Assembly (NCBI GenBank): GCA_030428905.1
Contig: JAUIED010000028.1
Span: forward strand, 1 to 38,768
DNA: 38,768 nt
Direction of reading: 5' to 3'
Source: Gammaproteobacteria bacterium
GTDB lineage: Bacteria > Pseudomonadota > Gammaproteobacteria > Pseudomonadales > Azotimanducaceae
Shown: positions 24,452-32,571 of the stretch, in pieces
Position numbering within the stretch: position 1 is the first letter of the stretch
Layout of the letters: every line of letters begins with the position of its first letter
Program-made: the position numbers and the translations under genes
Notes under the pieces: model-generated
What the model saw: only the letters and a program-made list of their open reading frames with translations
Told to the model about the DNA's origin: nothing
Database searches by the model: none

Positions 24452-25914
24452 GTACCGAGTTCCCAGGCGCGCTGCTCCCGGTCCAGCAGCAGTGAGGCCT
24501 GCGTCGGCCCCCAGGAGCCGGAGAAGTAGGGCTCGACTTGCTGCCCCCTGGCCTGCCAGGCGGCATGAATTCCGTCGATCCACTGCCAGGCGGTTTCCAC
24601 CTCGTCGCGGCGCATGAACAGGGCCGGGTTGCCCCTCAGAACTTCGATGAGCAGGCGTTCGTACGCGTCAGGGTACGTGGCGCCGAACGTCTCTGCGAAG
24701 CTCAGATCCAGCGATACCTGTTGAAGTCGAAATCCTCCTGGGCCTGGTTGTTTGGCCATGATCGATAGCTTCACCCCTTCGTTGGGTTGCAACATGATCG
24801 ACAGCTTGTTGGGTCGTGTCGTGAAGCCGGATTCGCTGAAAATCGAGTGCGGGATCGGTTTGAACTGGATGACGATCTCAGAGTGTTTTGCAGCAAGCCT
24901 TTTCCCTGTGCGCAGGTAGAAAGGCACCCCAGACCACCGCCAATTATCGAGCTCCGCTTTGATCGCCACAAAGGTTTCGGTGTCACTCCCGCGGCCGAGT
25001 GCTTCGGCGTAGCCGGTCACGGCCTTGCCGTCCACCGCACCGGCCTGATACTGCGCGCGTACGGTCGAGGTGTGGGCGTCGTTCTGAGTGATCGGGCGCA
25101 GGGCGCGTAAGACCTTCAGTTTCTCGTCACGTACTGCGTCGTCTTCCAGGCTGCTCGGCGCTTCCATGGCAACCAGACAGAGCAGTTGCAGCATGTGGTT
25201 CTGTACCATGTCGCGCAGCGCGCCGATGTCGTCGTAGAAATCGATCCGATTTTCCACGCCGAGCTGTTCGGCAACCGTGATCTGTACGTGATCGACCACC
25301 TCACGTCGCCACAAGGGTTCGAACAGTGAATTGCCGAAACGAAGCGCCAGAATGTTCTGTACTGTTTCCTTGCCAAGGTAGTGATCGATGCGATAGATCT
25401 GATTCTCAGGGAAGCAACGCCCAACCGCGTCATTGATCTCCCGCGCCGTTGGGTAGTCTCTGCCTACGGGCTTTTCGAGGACGATACGCATGTCCCGGCT
25501 CATCAAACCCCGCTCCGCAAACCCCTGGGCGATCGGGCCGAACAGGCTCGGCGGTGTCGCCATATAGACGGCGCGGATCTTTTCTTCGTGACCTTCCAGC
25601 AGGTCGCGCAGAGCATCCCAGCTCTGCGGCGCCAGTGCGTCTACGTCCACGTAGTGCAGACGGTCAGCGAAGGTTTGCCAGGTATCTCCCGGTGTACCGG
25701 CGTTCGCATGCTCTTCGATGGCTTTGTGTACGAGCTGCACGAACTGGTCTCTCGCCATCGGCGTGCGGCTGACGCTGATGATGCGGCTGCCAGCAGGTAG
25801 CTGGCCGTCGTTGTGTCGATGGTAGAGCGCAGGCAACAACTTGCGCATCGCCAGATCGCCGCTGCCGCCGAAGATGATGAGGTCGAATGGATCGACCGGT
25901 ATCAGATTTGCCAC
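24448..25914 (-). CDS. zwf: Glucose-6-phosphate 1-dehydrogenase
   Basis: 488 residues if started at the GTG at 25914, which has GGAG 6 bases upstream. The upstream ATG at 25974 lies one base from the operator and inside the likely promoter, has no ribosome binding site, and would add 20 residues not found in relatives. Motifs: IIFGGSGDLAMRKLLPALY dinucleotide site, YRIDHYLGKE substrate site, and the conserved NHMLQLLCLVAMEAP segment. The product oxidises glucose-6-phosphate with NADP+ or NAD+. It is the first gene of the Entner-Doudoroff operon and overlaps pgl by 4 bases. Confidence 0.95.
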   Translation of the reverse strand: MANLIPVDPFDLIIFGGSGDLAMRKLLPALYHRHNDGQLPAGSRIISVSRTPMARDQFVQLVHKAIEEHANAGTPGDTWQTFADRLHYVDVDALAPQSWDALRDLLEGHEEKIRAVYMATPPSLFGPIAQGFAERGLMSRDMRIVLEKPVGRDYPTAREINDAVGRCFPENQIYRIDHYLGKETVQNILALRFGNSLFEPLWRREVVDHVQITVAEQLGVENRIDFYDDIGALRDMVQNHMLQLLCLVAMEAPSSLEDDAVRDEKLKVLRALRPITQNDAHTSTVRAQYQAGAVDGKAVTGYAEALGRGSDTETFVAIKAELDNWRWSGVPFYLRTGKRLAAKHSEIVIQFKPIPHSIFSESGFTTRPNKLSIMLQPNEGVKLSIMAKQPGPGGFRLQQVSLDLSFAETFGATYPDAYERLLIEVLRGNPALFMRRDEVETAWQWIDGIHAAWQARGQQVEPYFSGSWGPTQASLLLDREQRAWELGT

Positions 25915-25952
25915 GCCGAACTCCAGGTTCTCAGCGAAGTGTAGTGCGCCAG

Positions 25953-25989
25953 AAGATAGTGCAATGAACTCCATATGACAACGTTGTCA
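25953..25989 (-). promoter_or_regulatory. zwf promoter and LacI-type operator (site 2)
   Basis: The perfect palindrome TGACAACGTTGTCA is at 25976-25989. On the minus strand its end forms a -35 box TTGTCA (25981-25976), followed after exactly 17 bases by TATCTT (25958-25953). Transcription would start near 25946, about 30 bases before the preferred zwf start. The operator covers the -35, so a bound LacI-type protein would repress zwf. It also lies 82 bases before lacI on the other strand, so autoregulation is likely. Confidence 0.8.
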
Positions 25990-26070
25990 TTTCATGGATA
26001 AAAGGGTAGCTGGAGTTGTCGCGATACAGATGCGCATCCTTGACGGTTGGTGCGATAAGATGCGCGCTCG

Positions 26071-27132
26071 ATGGTTCATGAGCGCCTGATGGCCAGGAGA
26101 AAACGCGAGAGCGCCGGCGGCAAGCCGACCATATTCGATGTCGCCCAACGGGCAGGGGTGTCCATCAAGACGGTCTCGCGGGTCGTCAACCATGAAGACA
26201 ACGTGCGCGAGAATACCCGTGAGCGTGTGCTGGCTGCGATCGCAGATCTGGACTACCAGCCAAATGCAGCTGCCCGTGGGTTGTCCAGCAAGCGGTCCTA
26301 CGTCATAGGTTTAATCTATGAGAATGCCGATGAATTCAGCTACATGAAGCATGTGCTGGACGGCGCATTGGCGGCTTGCGAGGCGCAGGGGTACACGCTG
26401 TTACTGCGGCCGCTCACGTTGCCCAACGACGAGCTTCTCGCGCAGATTCGTACGTTTGCGGTGCAGGCTCGGGTGGACGGTGTTGTGCTGCCGGCACCGA
26501 TCGGCGACATCGACGGTGTCGTGGATCTGCTCAAGGAGCTGGATGTTCCTTTTGCGACGGTCACCCCAAGAACACCGAAACCCGAAGGTATCAACGTGTT
26601 CTGTGATGATGCGCAGGCAAGTCAGGACCTTGCGTCTTACCTGATAGAGCAGGGTCACAATCGTATCGGTTTCATTCTCGGTCACCCCGATCACCGGGCC
26701 ACGGAACAACGCTACAAGGGATATCGGCAGGCGCTGAAGGCGCACGGTATCGGCTACGACGCAGCGCTCGTGCGCAAAGGCCTGTTTACCTTCGAGTCCG
26801 GCCAGCAGGCGGCAGCGAAGCTGCTCTCCCTCGATACGCCGCCCACGGCGATCATGGCCAGCAACGACGATATGGCGGCCGGGGTCAGCTTTCACGCGCA
26901 TGAGCGCGGTCTGGATGTGCCGGGCGATCTTTCTGTCGTGGGGTTTGACGATACGCCGGTCGCGTCTCATATGTGGCCGCCCCTGACCACGGCGCGTCAG
27001 CCCATCAGCAGCATGGTAGAGGCGGCCGTCAACGGACTCGTGCGGCAGTTACGGGGGGAGGAGGCGAACCTCTCCGAGGCGCCGTTTCATTGCGAGGTGG
27101 TGATACGACGTTCTACCGGAGCGACCCCCTGA
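26071..27132 (+). CDS. LacI family transcriptional regulator
   Basis: 353 residues; Met7 (position 26089) is another possible start. The N-terminal helix-turn-helix and hinge are clear: TIFDVAQRAGVSIKTVSRVVN, then YQPNAAARGLSSKRSYVIGLI, with the LxxKRS-type hinge that intercalates at the central CG of LacI operators. Residues about 70-350 form the periplasmic-binding-like sugar domain, with SYLIEQGHNRIGFILG, AIMASNDDMAAGV and DLSVVGFDDTPVASHMWPPLTT. It stands between the Entner-Doudoroff operon and the GH3 operon. The palindrome in front of it and of four neighbouring units makes it the obvious regulator of the locus. The likely effector is a glucose-type sugar, glucoside or pathway intermediate such as KDPG; this is inference. 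Confidence 0.95.
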   Translation: MVHERLMARRKRESAGGKPTIFDVAQRAGVSIKTVSRVVNHEDNVRENTRERVLAAIADLDYQPNAAARGLSSKRSYVIGLIYENADEFSYMKHVLDGALAACEAQGYTLLLRPLTLPNDELLAQIRTFAVQARVDGVVLPAPIGDIDGVVDLLKELDVPFATVTPRTPKPEGINVFCDDAQASQDLASYLIEQGHNRIGFILGHPDHRATEQRYKGYRQALKAHGIGYDAALVRKGLFTFESGQQAAAKLLSLDTPPTAIMASNDDMAAGVSFHAHERGLDVPGDLSVVGFDDTPVASHMWPPLTTARQPISSMVEAAVNGLVRQLRGEEANLSEAPFHCEVVIRRSTGATP

Positions 27133-27144
27133 AGGGTTGAGTTC

Positions 27145-27181
27145 TGACAACGTTGTCATAACCGTTCGCACCTAATAGAAT
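27145..27181 (+). promoter_or_regulatory. GH3 operon promoter and LacI-type operator (site 3)
   Basis: The perfect palindrome TGACAACGTTGTCA is at 27145-27158. Its right half supplies a -35 TTGTCA (27153-27158), followed after exactly 17 bases by TAGAAT (27176-27181). Both hexamers match the sigma-70 consensus at five of six. This repeats the arrangement at zwf. The transcript would start near 27188, 25 bases before the GTG of the first GH3 gene. Confidence 0.8.
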
Positions 27182-27212
27182 CCATGGCTTTGCCGAATCT
27201 GGGTGGGAAGCT

Positions 27213-29375
27213 GTGGCAGAAGCGGAGTCGTATTCTTCGGGTGACCGAGGGCGGGCAGAGCGATTGCTTGCCGAAATGAGCCTCGAGCAGAAGATCGGTC
27301 AGCTCGTGCAGGTCGAAGGCGCCTACGGGTCGCTTCCTGATCACCTGCGAGAGGCCGTTGTTTGCGGTGCTGTAGGCTCGATCATCAACGAAGTTGATCC
27401 AGCCACGCTTAGTGAGCTGCAGCGTATTGCGCGCGAGGACAGCCCGCATGGCATTCCCCTGCTGATCGGTCGCGACGTCATTCATGGATTCCACACCGTG
27501 TTTCCGATTCCGCTCGGCATGGCTGCTTCCTGGAACGACACGTTGGTGGAGCAAGCCGCTCGTCTATCTGCATGGGAAGCTGCGCAGCAGGGCGTGAACT
27601 GGACGTTTTCACCCATGCTCGATGTGAGCCGGGATCCCCGCTGGGGGCGCATTGCGGAAAGTTTTGGTGAAGACCCACTGCTCACCGCCCGCATGGGCGC
27701 GGCCATGGTGCGGGGCTATCAGAACGATACAGAGCATCCTCTGGTCAGTTGTCTCAAGCATTTCGTGGGGTACGGCGCATGTGAGGCCGGCAAGGACTAC
27801 AACACCACGAACTTGCCCGAGATCGAGTTGCGCAATGTCTATCTGCCGCCGTTCGAAGCCGCCGTGCGAGCGGGTGCCCTGACCATCATGCCGTCGTTCA
27901 GCGACCTTAACGGCATGCCGCCGAGCGGCAACGCCTGGCTGCTGCGAGATGTGCTGCGAGGGGAGTGGCAGTTCGACGGCTTGGTGGTGAGCGACTGGGC
28001 GTCGATCAGCCAACTCGTGGTGCATGGCGTTGCCGAGAATGATGCAGATGCTGCGGCACAGGCAGCACGGGCTGGCGTGAACATGGACATGGTGAGCGGC
28101 GCGTACGCAGCTCACTTAGCTCAGCTGGTAGAAGCGGGTGCGCTGAACGAGCAACTCGTCGACGAGCTGGTGTTGGAGGTGCTGACGGTTAAGTTCGCGG
28201 CCGGGTTGTTTGATGCGCCGGTGCGCGTATATCACATGGCAACACAAACACCGGCAGCGCTGGCTTTGGCGCAGGAAGTGGCAGAGCAGAGCATCGTTCT
28301 GCTCAAGAACAACGACGTGCTGCCGCTGGCCATCGAGGGTCGTGTCTGCCTTCTTGGGCCGTTGGCGGATCAGCCGTACGAGCAGCTGGGCACGTGGGTG
28401 TTCGACGGTGATGTCGCTCGCAGCGTGACCATTCGTGAAGCTTTTGCTGCGACGTTTGGGGAGCGTCTCAGCTACGACCCGGTTCTGGAAACCAGTCGGG
28501 ATCGCGGCCAGGCGGGGTTCGATGCCGCTGCTACCCTGGCTTCTGAGAGTGATGTCGTGGTGCTCGCGCTGGGCGAAGAAGCCATACTCTCGGGCGAGGC
28601 GCACTGCCGCTCGGACATTCAGTTACCTGGAGCGCAATCGGCACTCCTTGAGCACATTGCAGCGCTAGGCAAGCCAGTTATTGTGGTCATCCTTGCAGGG
28701 CGTCCTCTTGCGATTTCGGAAGTGGCCGAACGCGCAGATGCGCTTCTTTACGCCTGGCATCCCGGCAGCATGGCAGGGCCAGCTTTGCTGAACGTGATAA
28801 CGGGGGGAGTGGATGCGTCGGGACGTCTTCCGGTGACGCTGCCGAGGCGGGTCGGTCAGGTGCCGATCTACTATGCCCATGGCCACACAGGCAAACCGGC
28901 CACGCCGGAAACCGTTATCCATATCGACGACATTGATCCGAAAGCGCCGCAGACGTCGGTTGGCAACACATCGTTCCACCTGGACGTCGACCCGAGCCCC
29001 CTGTTTCCCTTCGGTTATGGCCTGTCTTACACCACGTTCGAGTTTCACAACCTGAGGGAAGAAGCGGTTGCCGGCGATGCATCGGTCGCGGTTGCTGTAG
29101 ATGTGATCAACAGCGGCGCGCGCGCGGGGGTGACGGTTGCGCAGCTGTACGTGCGCGACCTGGTCGCGAGTGTCACGCGCCCAGTCCGCGAGCTCAAAGC
29201 GTACGAGCGCCTGACTCTGGCAGCCGGGGAGCAACGCACCTTGCGATTCTCCCTGAGCAGGGAGACGCTCAGCTTCCACAACGGGCGGGCGAGAGTATTC
29301 GAGCCGGGGCGTTTTCGTATCTGGGTGGGCGAGCATGCCGGCTGCGGGTTGTCAGTCGAGGTGCTGGTGAAATGA
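27213..29375 (+). CDS. Glycoside hydrolase family 3 beta-glucosidase (BglX-like)
   Basis: 720 residues from a GTG with GGGAAG upstream. An ATG at 27184 is in another frame. Domain order: GH3 N-terminal TIM barrel (about 15-310), C-terminal alpha/beta sandwich (about 345-580), fibronectin III-like domain (about 640-715). The nucleophile is Asp261 in VVSDWAS. Other marks: IPLLIGRDVIHG, FSPMLDVSRDPRWGRIAESFGEDP, CLKHFVGYGACEAGKDYN and the C-terminal FPFGYGLSYTTFEF. There is no signal peptide (the N-terminus is MAEAESYSSG), so it acts in the cytoplasm, removing terminal glucose from imported oligosaccharides. The stop overlaps the next gene by ATGA. Regulated by operator site 3. Confidence 0.94.
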   Translation: MAEAESYSSGDRGRAERLLAEMSLEQKIGQLVQVEGAYGSLPDHLREAVVCGAVGSIINEVDPATLSELQRIAREDSPHGIPLLIGRDVIHGFHTVFPIPLGMAASWNDTLVEQAARLSAWEAAQQGVNWTFSPMLDVSRDPRWGRIAESFGEDPLLTARMGAAMVRGYQNDTEHPLVSCLKHFVGYGACEAGKDYNTTNLPEIELRNVYLPPFEAAVRAGALTIMPSFSDLNGMPPSGNAWLLRDVLRGEWQFDGLVVSDWASISQLVVHGVAENDADAAAQAARAGVNMDMVSGAYAAHLAQLVEAGALNEQLVDELVLEVLTVKFAAGLFDAPVRVYHMATQTPAALALAQEVAEQSIVLLKNNDVLPLAIEGRVCLLGPLADQPYEQLGTWVFDGDVARSVTIREAFAATFGERLSYDPVLETSRDRGQAGFDAAATLASESDVVVLALGEEAILSGEAHCRSDIQLPGAQSALLEHIAALGKPVIVVILAGRPLAISEVAERADALLYAWHPGSMAGPALLNVITGGVDASGRLPVTLPRRVGQVPIYYAHGHTGKPATPETVIHIDDIDPKAPQTSVGNTSFHLDVDPSPLFPFGYGLSYTTFEFHNLREEAVAGDASVAVAVDVINSGARAGVTVAQLYVRDLVASVTRPVRELKAYERLTLAAGEQRTLRFSLSRETLSFHNGRARVFEPGRFRIWVGEHAGCGLSVEVLVK

Positions 29376-30655
29376 AGCCTTGCGTGTTCGCCTTCATAAT
29401 GGTGTTTGCTGCGACGGCCTGGAGTCAGGCGATACCGGTGGAGATTCGCACCCTGGACGATGGCTATCAGCTCTATCGGGGCGGGCAGCCCTACACGGTG
29501 CGCGGTGCGGGCATCGCTGTCGACTCCGAGGACGCCCTGCAGATGCTGCGCGCATTGAAGCGGCACGGTGGCAACTCGTTCCGCACCTGGAACGTCGGCG
29601 ACGGCTGGTTCCTCGATGCCGCGCACGAACTCGGTCTCACCGTGGCGTTGTGCCTGGACATCAAGCGGGAGCGGCATGGCTACGATTATGGCGATGCCGC
29701 GTTCGTCACGGCGCAGCTCGAGCGGGCACGAGAGCAGGTACTGCGTTTCAAGGATCACCCGGCGCTCCTGGCCTGGGTCATCGGCAACGAGCTCAATTAC
29801 GACTACACCGACCCTCGGGTTTACGACGCGGTGAACGACATCTCGCGCATGATCCATGCGCTTGACCCGCTTCACCCTACCACCACCACCACCGCCGGCA
29901 TCACCGCAACGCTCGCGCGTGACATCGCCGAGCGCGCGCCCGATATCGACTTCGTCAGCGTGCAGACCTATGGCGAGCTGTTCGATCTTCCCGAGCGGCT
30001 CGAATCGATCGGCATCGACAAACCGATCATGATCACGGAGTGGGGCACCATCGGTCACTGGGAGGTGCCCAAAACGCCCTGGGGTGCGCCCATCGAGCTG
30101 ACGAGTTCCGAAAAGGCCGCTGCGTATCGCCAGGGTGCCACCGAGGTGCTGCCACGGCTCGGCGCGCGCCTGATCGGCAGCTACGTGTTTCTCTGGGGCC
30201 AGAAGCAGGAGCGCACGCCGACCTGGTATGGCGTTTTTGTGAATGGCAGGCGTACGGAGGCGATCGATGTGCTCGAGCGGGCCTGGACAGGTGCCGGAGT
30301 GCGCGATCCTGTGCCGGTAGTGCGATCGTTGCTTCTGGACGGCAAGCCTGCCGCTTCCGGTGTGCGCCTGACATCGGGGCAAACATACCAGGCGCATGCC
30401 GACATAGGCGATCTCGATGGCGATGCCTTGCGCTGGGTGGTGCTCGAGGAAAGCACCGCGACGCAGGGTGGTGGTGATGCTGAAGAGGTGCCTGCGGACC
30501 GCTCGCAGATGCTGCAACAGACGGCCGGAAAGCAGGTGACGCTCACAGCACCGGAACGCTCCGGTGCGTATCGCCTGTTCGTCTATGCACAGGATTCAAA
30601 CGGTGGCGTTGCACACGCCAACTTGCCTTTTTTTGTGGAAACGGAGGAGCCCTGA
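29372..30655 (+). CDS. Secreted clan GH-A glycoside hydrolase (GH2/GH5-like TIM barrel)
   Basis: 427 residues. The N-terminus MKPCVFAFIMVFAATAWSQA is a signal peptide, cut around residue 20, so it works in the periplasm or outside. A TIM barrel spans about 25-320. The clan GH-A acid/base is Glu140 in GNELNYD and the nucleophile is Glu223 in ITEWG. Early barrel motifs VRGAGI, HGGNSFRTWNVGDG and DAAHELGLTVALCLDI resemble the catalytic domain of GH2 proteins without the usual beta-sandwich domains. A small beta-rich C-terminal domain (about 325-425) follows. Its position between two GH3 genes suggests an endo- or exo-acting beta-glucanase that shortens the polymer before uptake. GH5, GH2 or a newer family such as GH158 all remain possible. 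Confidence 0.82.
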   Translation: MKPCVFAFIMVFAATAWSQAIPVEIRTLDDGYQLYRGGQPYTVRGAGIAVDSEDALQMLRALKRHGGNSFRTWNVGDGWFLDAAHELGLTVALCLDIKRERHGYDYGDAAFVTAQLERAREQVLRFKDHPALLAWVIGNELNYDYTDPRVYDAVNDISRMIHALDPLHPTTTTTAGITATLARDIAERAPDIDFVSVQTYGELFDLPERLESIGIDKPIMITEWGTIGHWEVPKTPWGAPIELTSSEKAAAYRQGATEVLPRLGARLIGSYVFLWGQKQERTPTWYGVFVNGRRTEAIDVLERAWTGAGVRDPVPVVRSLLLDGKPAASGVRLTSGQTYQAHADIGDLDGDALRWVVLEESTATQGGGDAEEVPADRSQMLQQTAGKQVTLTAPERSGAYRLFVYAQDSNGGVAHANLPFFVETEEP

Positions 30656-32499
30656 TGCCTGCTTCTGGTTCGGAGCAAGATTTCGTCGAACGCACGCTTG
30701 CCGCCATGTCCCTGGCTGACAAGGTGGGTCAGATGACGATGGCTGAGCGCATGTGGGCCACGCCCCAAGACGCTCGTGCGTACCGGCTGGGCGCGGTGTT
30801 GTCCGGCGGTGGATCGCACCCCGGCGACAATACGCCGGCGGACTGGGTGGCGATGAACGATGCCTACTGGGCGGCGATGATGGAGGGAGACGATGCTCCG
30901 GGAGTGCCGATCCTTTTTGGCATCGACGCGGTGCATGGCCATAACAACGTCAGGGGGGCAACGATCTTTCCGCACAACATCGGCTTTGGCGCGGCAGACA
31001 GCGAAGAGCTGGTGGAGAGCATGGCACGGGTTACCGCGCGGGAGATCCTGGCGAGCGGCGTGGAGTGGAACTTCGCACCAACGCTTGCCGTGGTGCAGAA
31101 CTGTCAGTGGGGCCGTACCTACGAAAGTTACGGTGACAGCCCTGAACGCGCCGCGCGGTTTGGCGAGGCCTATGTCCGTGCCTTGCAGGCAGAAGGCGTC
31201 ATGGGCTGCGCGAAGCACTGGGTGGGAGACGGTGCCACTCTGCACGGCATCGATCAGGGTGATACGCGTCTTTCCTGGGCGGATCTCGAAGCCACGCACG
31301 TGGCGCCGTACTACCCGGCACTGCAGGCAGGCGTTGCCAGCGTGATGGTGTCCTTCAACAGCTGGAACGGCACGAAATGCCATGGCCACAGGCACCTCAT
31401 CACCGAGTTGCTGAAAGAACAGCTCGGCTTCGAAGGCATCGTCGTGTCAGATTGGGACGGTATCAACTATCTGGATGAAGACTTCGACACCGCCGTTGCG
31501 CTGGGCGTTAACGCCGGCCTGGACATGTTCATGGTGCCGGAGAACTGGCGTGCTTTCATCGAGTCGCTCGTCGCGCATGTTCGAAGCGGGCGTGTAGACG
31601 TTCAGCGCGTGGATGACGCTGTGTGTCGCGTACTGCGAGCCAAGTGGCGCAGCGGCCTGCTCGCCGCGCCAAGGCCCGCAGAACGCAGGCTCAGCGACTG
31701 TGCTTCGTTCGGTAGCGCGGCCCATCGTGACGTTGCCAGGGAAGCGGTTCGCCGTTCGTTGGTGCTGCTCAAGCACGAGTCGGACGTGCTGCCGCTGCGG
31801 CCGGAACAACGGATCCTGGTGGCTGGCCGCAATGCCCATAACCTTGGCCACCAATGCGGTGGTTGGACCTTGAGTTGGCAGGGCGAGAGCGGCAATGACA
31901 CGATCGTCGGCACCAGCATCTGGGAAGCGGTGCGTGCCGTCTCCGAAGGCGCTGTCTACGATGAGAGTGGCGCGTCCGCCAGTGCCGCAGAGCACGATGT
32001 GGCGCTGGTGGTCATCGGCGAGCGGCCGTACGCCGAAGGATTCGGAGACATCCGCTCAGGGGACGATCTCCTGGTGCAGGCGGGCTCGATGATCGACGGG
32101 CTGATGAACCCGCTGGAACCGTACGGCCGCTCGCTCGAGCTCAAGAATCTTCATCCTGAGGATGCCGAGACGATTCGCCGCATCCGAGATGCGGGCGTTC
32201 CCGTGGTCACAGTGCTGGTCTCCGGGAGGCCGCTGGTGGTCAATGATGAGCTCGCGTCGTCTGAAGCGTTTGTCGCCGCCTGGCTGCCGGGCTCCGAAGG
32301 CGCAGGTGTGGCAGACGTTCTCTTCGGTGATGCGCCATTCGAAGGCAGGTTGCCGCTGTCCTGGCCGGCGCAATCGGTGGATTCGGGCGTCGGATCTGAG
32401 TACGACATGCTTTTTGAAGCAGGTTACGGTCTGACAACCCGGAAAATCTCCAGCTCAGGAATTGACAACGTTGTCGGTGTCGCTTATAAATCGGCCTGA
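30655..32499 (+). CDS. Glycoside hydrolase family 3 exo-beta-glucanase/glucosidase
   Basis: 614 residues. GH3 N-terminal barrel (about 5-335) and C-terminal sandwich (about 360-590), without a fibronectin III-like domain. This is the arrangement of exo-1,3/1,4-beta-glucanases of the ExoP/barley ExoI type. The nucleophile is Asp266 in VVSDWDG. Other marks: MTMAERMWA, LSGGGSHPGDN, FGIDAVHGHNN, FAPTLAVVQNCQWGRTYESYG, AKHWVGDG and GGWTLSWQG. There is no signal peptide, unlike many relatives, so it is probably cytoplasmic. Its first base is the last base of the preceding gene's stop. The last 13 or so codons (GIDNVVGVAYKSA) are also the operator and promoter of the TonB receptor. Confidence 0.93.
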   Translation: MPASGSEQDFVERTLAAMSLADKVGQMTMAERMWATPQDARAYRLGAVLSGGGSHPGDNTPADWVAMNDAYWAAMMEGDDAPGVPILFGIDAVHGHNNVRGATIFPHNIGFGAADSEELVESMARVTAREILASGVEWNFAPTLAVVQNCQWGRTYESYGDSPERAARFGEAYVRALQAEGVMGCAKHWVGDGATLHGIDQGDTRLSWADLEATHVAPYYPALQAGVASVMVSFNSWNGTKCHGHRHLITELLKEQLGFEGIVVSDWDGINYLDEDFDTAVALGVNAGLDMFMVPENWRAFIESLVAHVRSGRVDVQRVDDAVCRVLRAKWRSGLLAAPRPAERRLSDCASFGSAAHRDVAREAVRRSLVLLKHESDVLPLRPEQRILVAGRNAHNLGHQCGGWTLSWQGESGNDTIVGTSIWEAVRAVSEGAVYDESGASASAAEHDVALVVIGERPYAEGFGDIRSGDDLLVQAGSMIDGLMNPLEPYGRSLELKNLHPEDAETIRRIRDAGVPVVTVLVSGRPLVVNDELASSEAFVAAWLPGSEGAGVADVLFGDAPFEGRLPLSWPAQSVDSGVGSEYDMLFEAGYGLTTRKISSSGIDNVVGVAYKSA

Positions 32500-32518
32500 T
32501 CAAATGACAGCGTTGTCA
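32462..32518 (+). promoter_or_regulatory. TonB receptor promoter with two LacI-type operators (sites 4 and 5)
   Basis: TTGACA (32462-32467), a 17-base spacer and TATAAA (32485-32490) form a strong sigma-70 promoter, the best in the window. Operator 4, TGACAACGTTGTCG (32463-32476, one mismatch), overlaps the -35. Operator 5, TGACAGCGTTGTCA (32505-32518, one mismatch, with matching arms AAA/TTT outside), lies just downstream of the start point near 32497. Their centres are 42 bases apart, four helical turns. The promoter sits inside the last codons of the second GH3 gene. Confidence 0.85.
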
Positions 32519-32571
32519 TTTGCCTGGGAGCGAGTAGATCAAGTCCATCAGCAGAGGGGAAGATTGGACTA

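Noticed and set aside
29045-30517. 490-codon open frame on the minus strand across the GH3/GH-A junction
   Set aside because: It lies opposite two well-supported genes with active-site motifs, has no recognisable domain, is rich in Arg, His and Pro as in antisense of GC-rich genes, and lacks a sensible start region.
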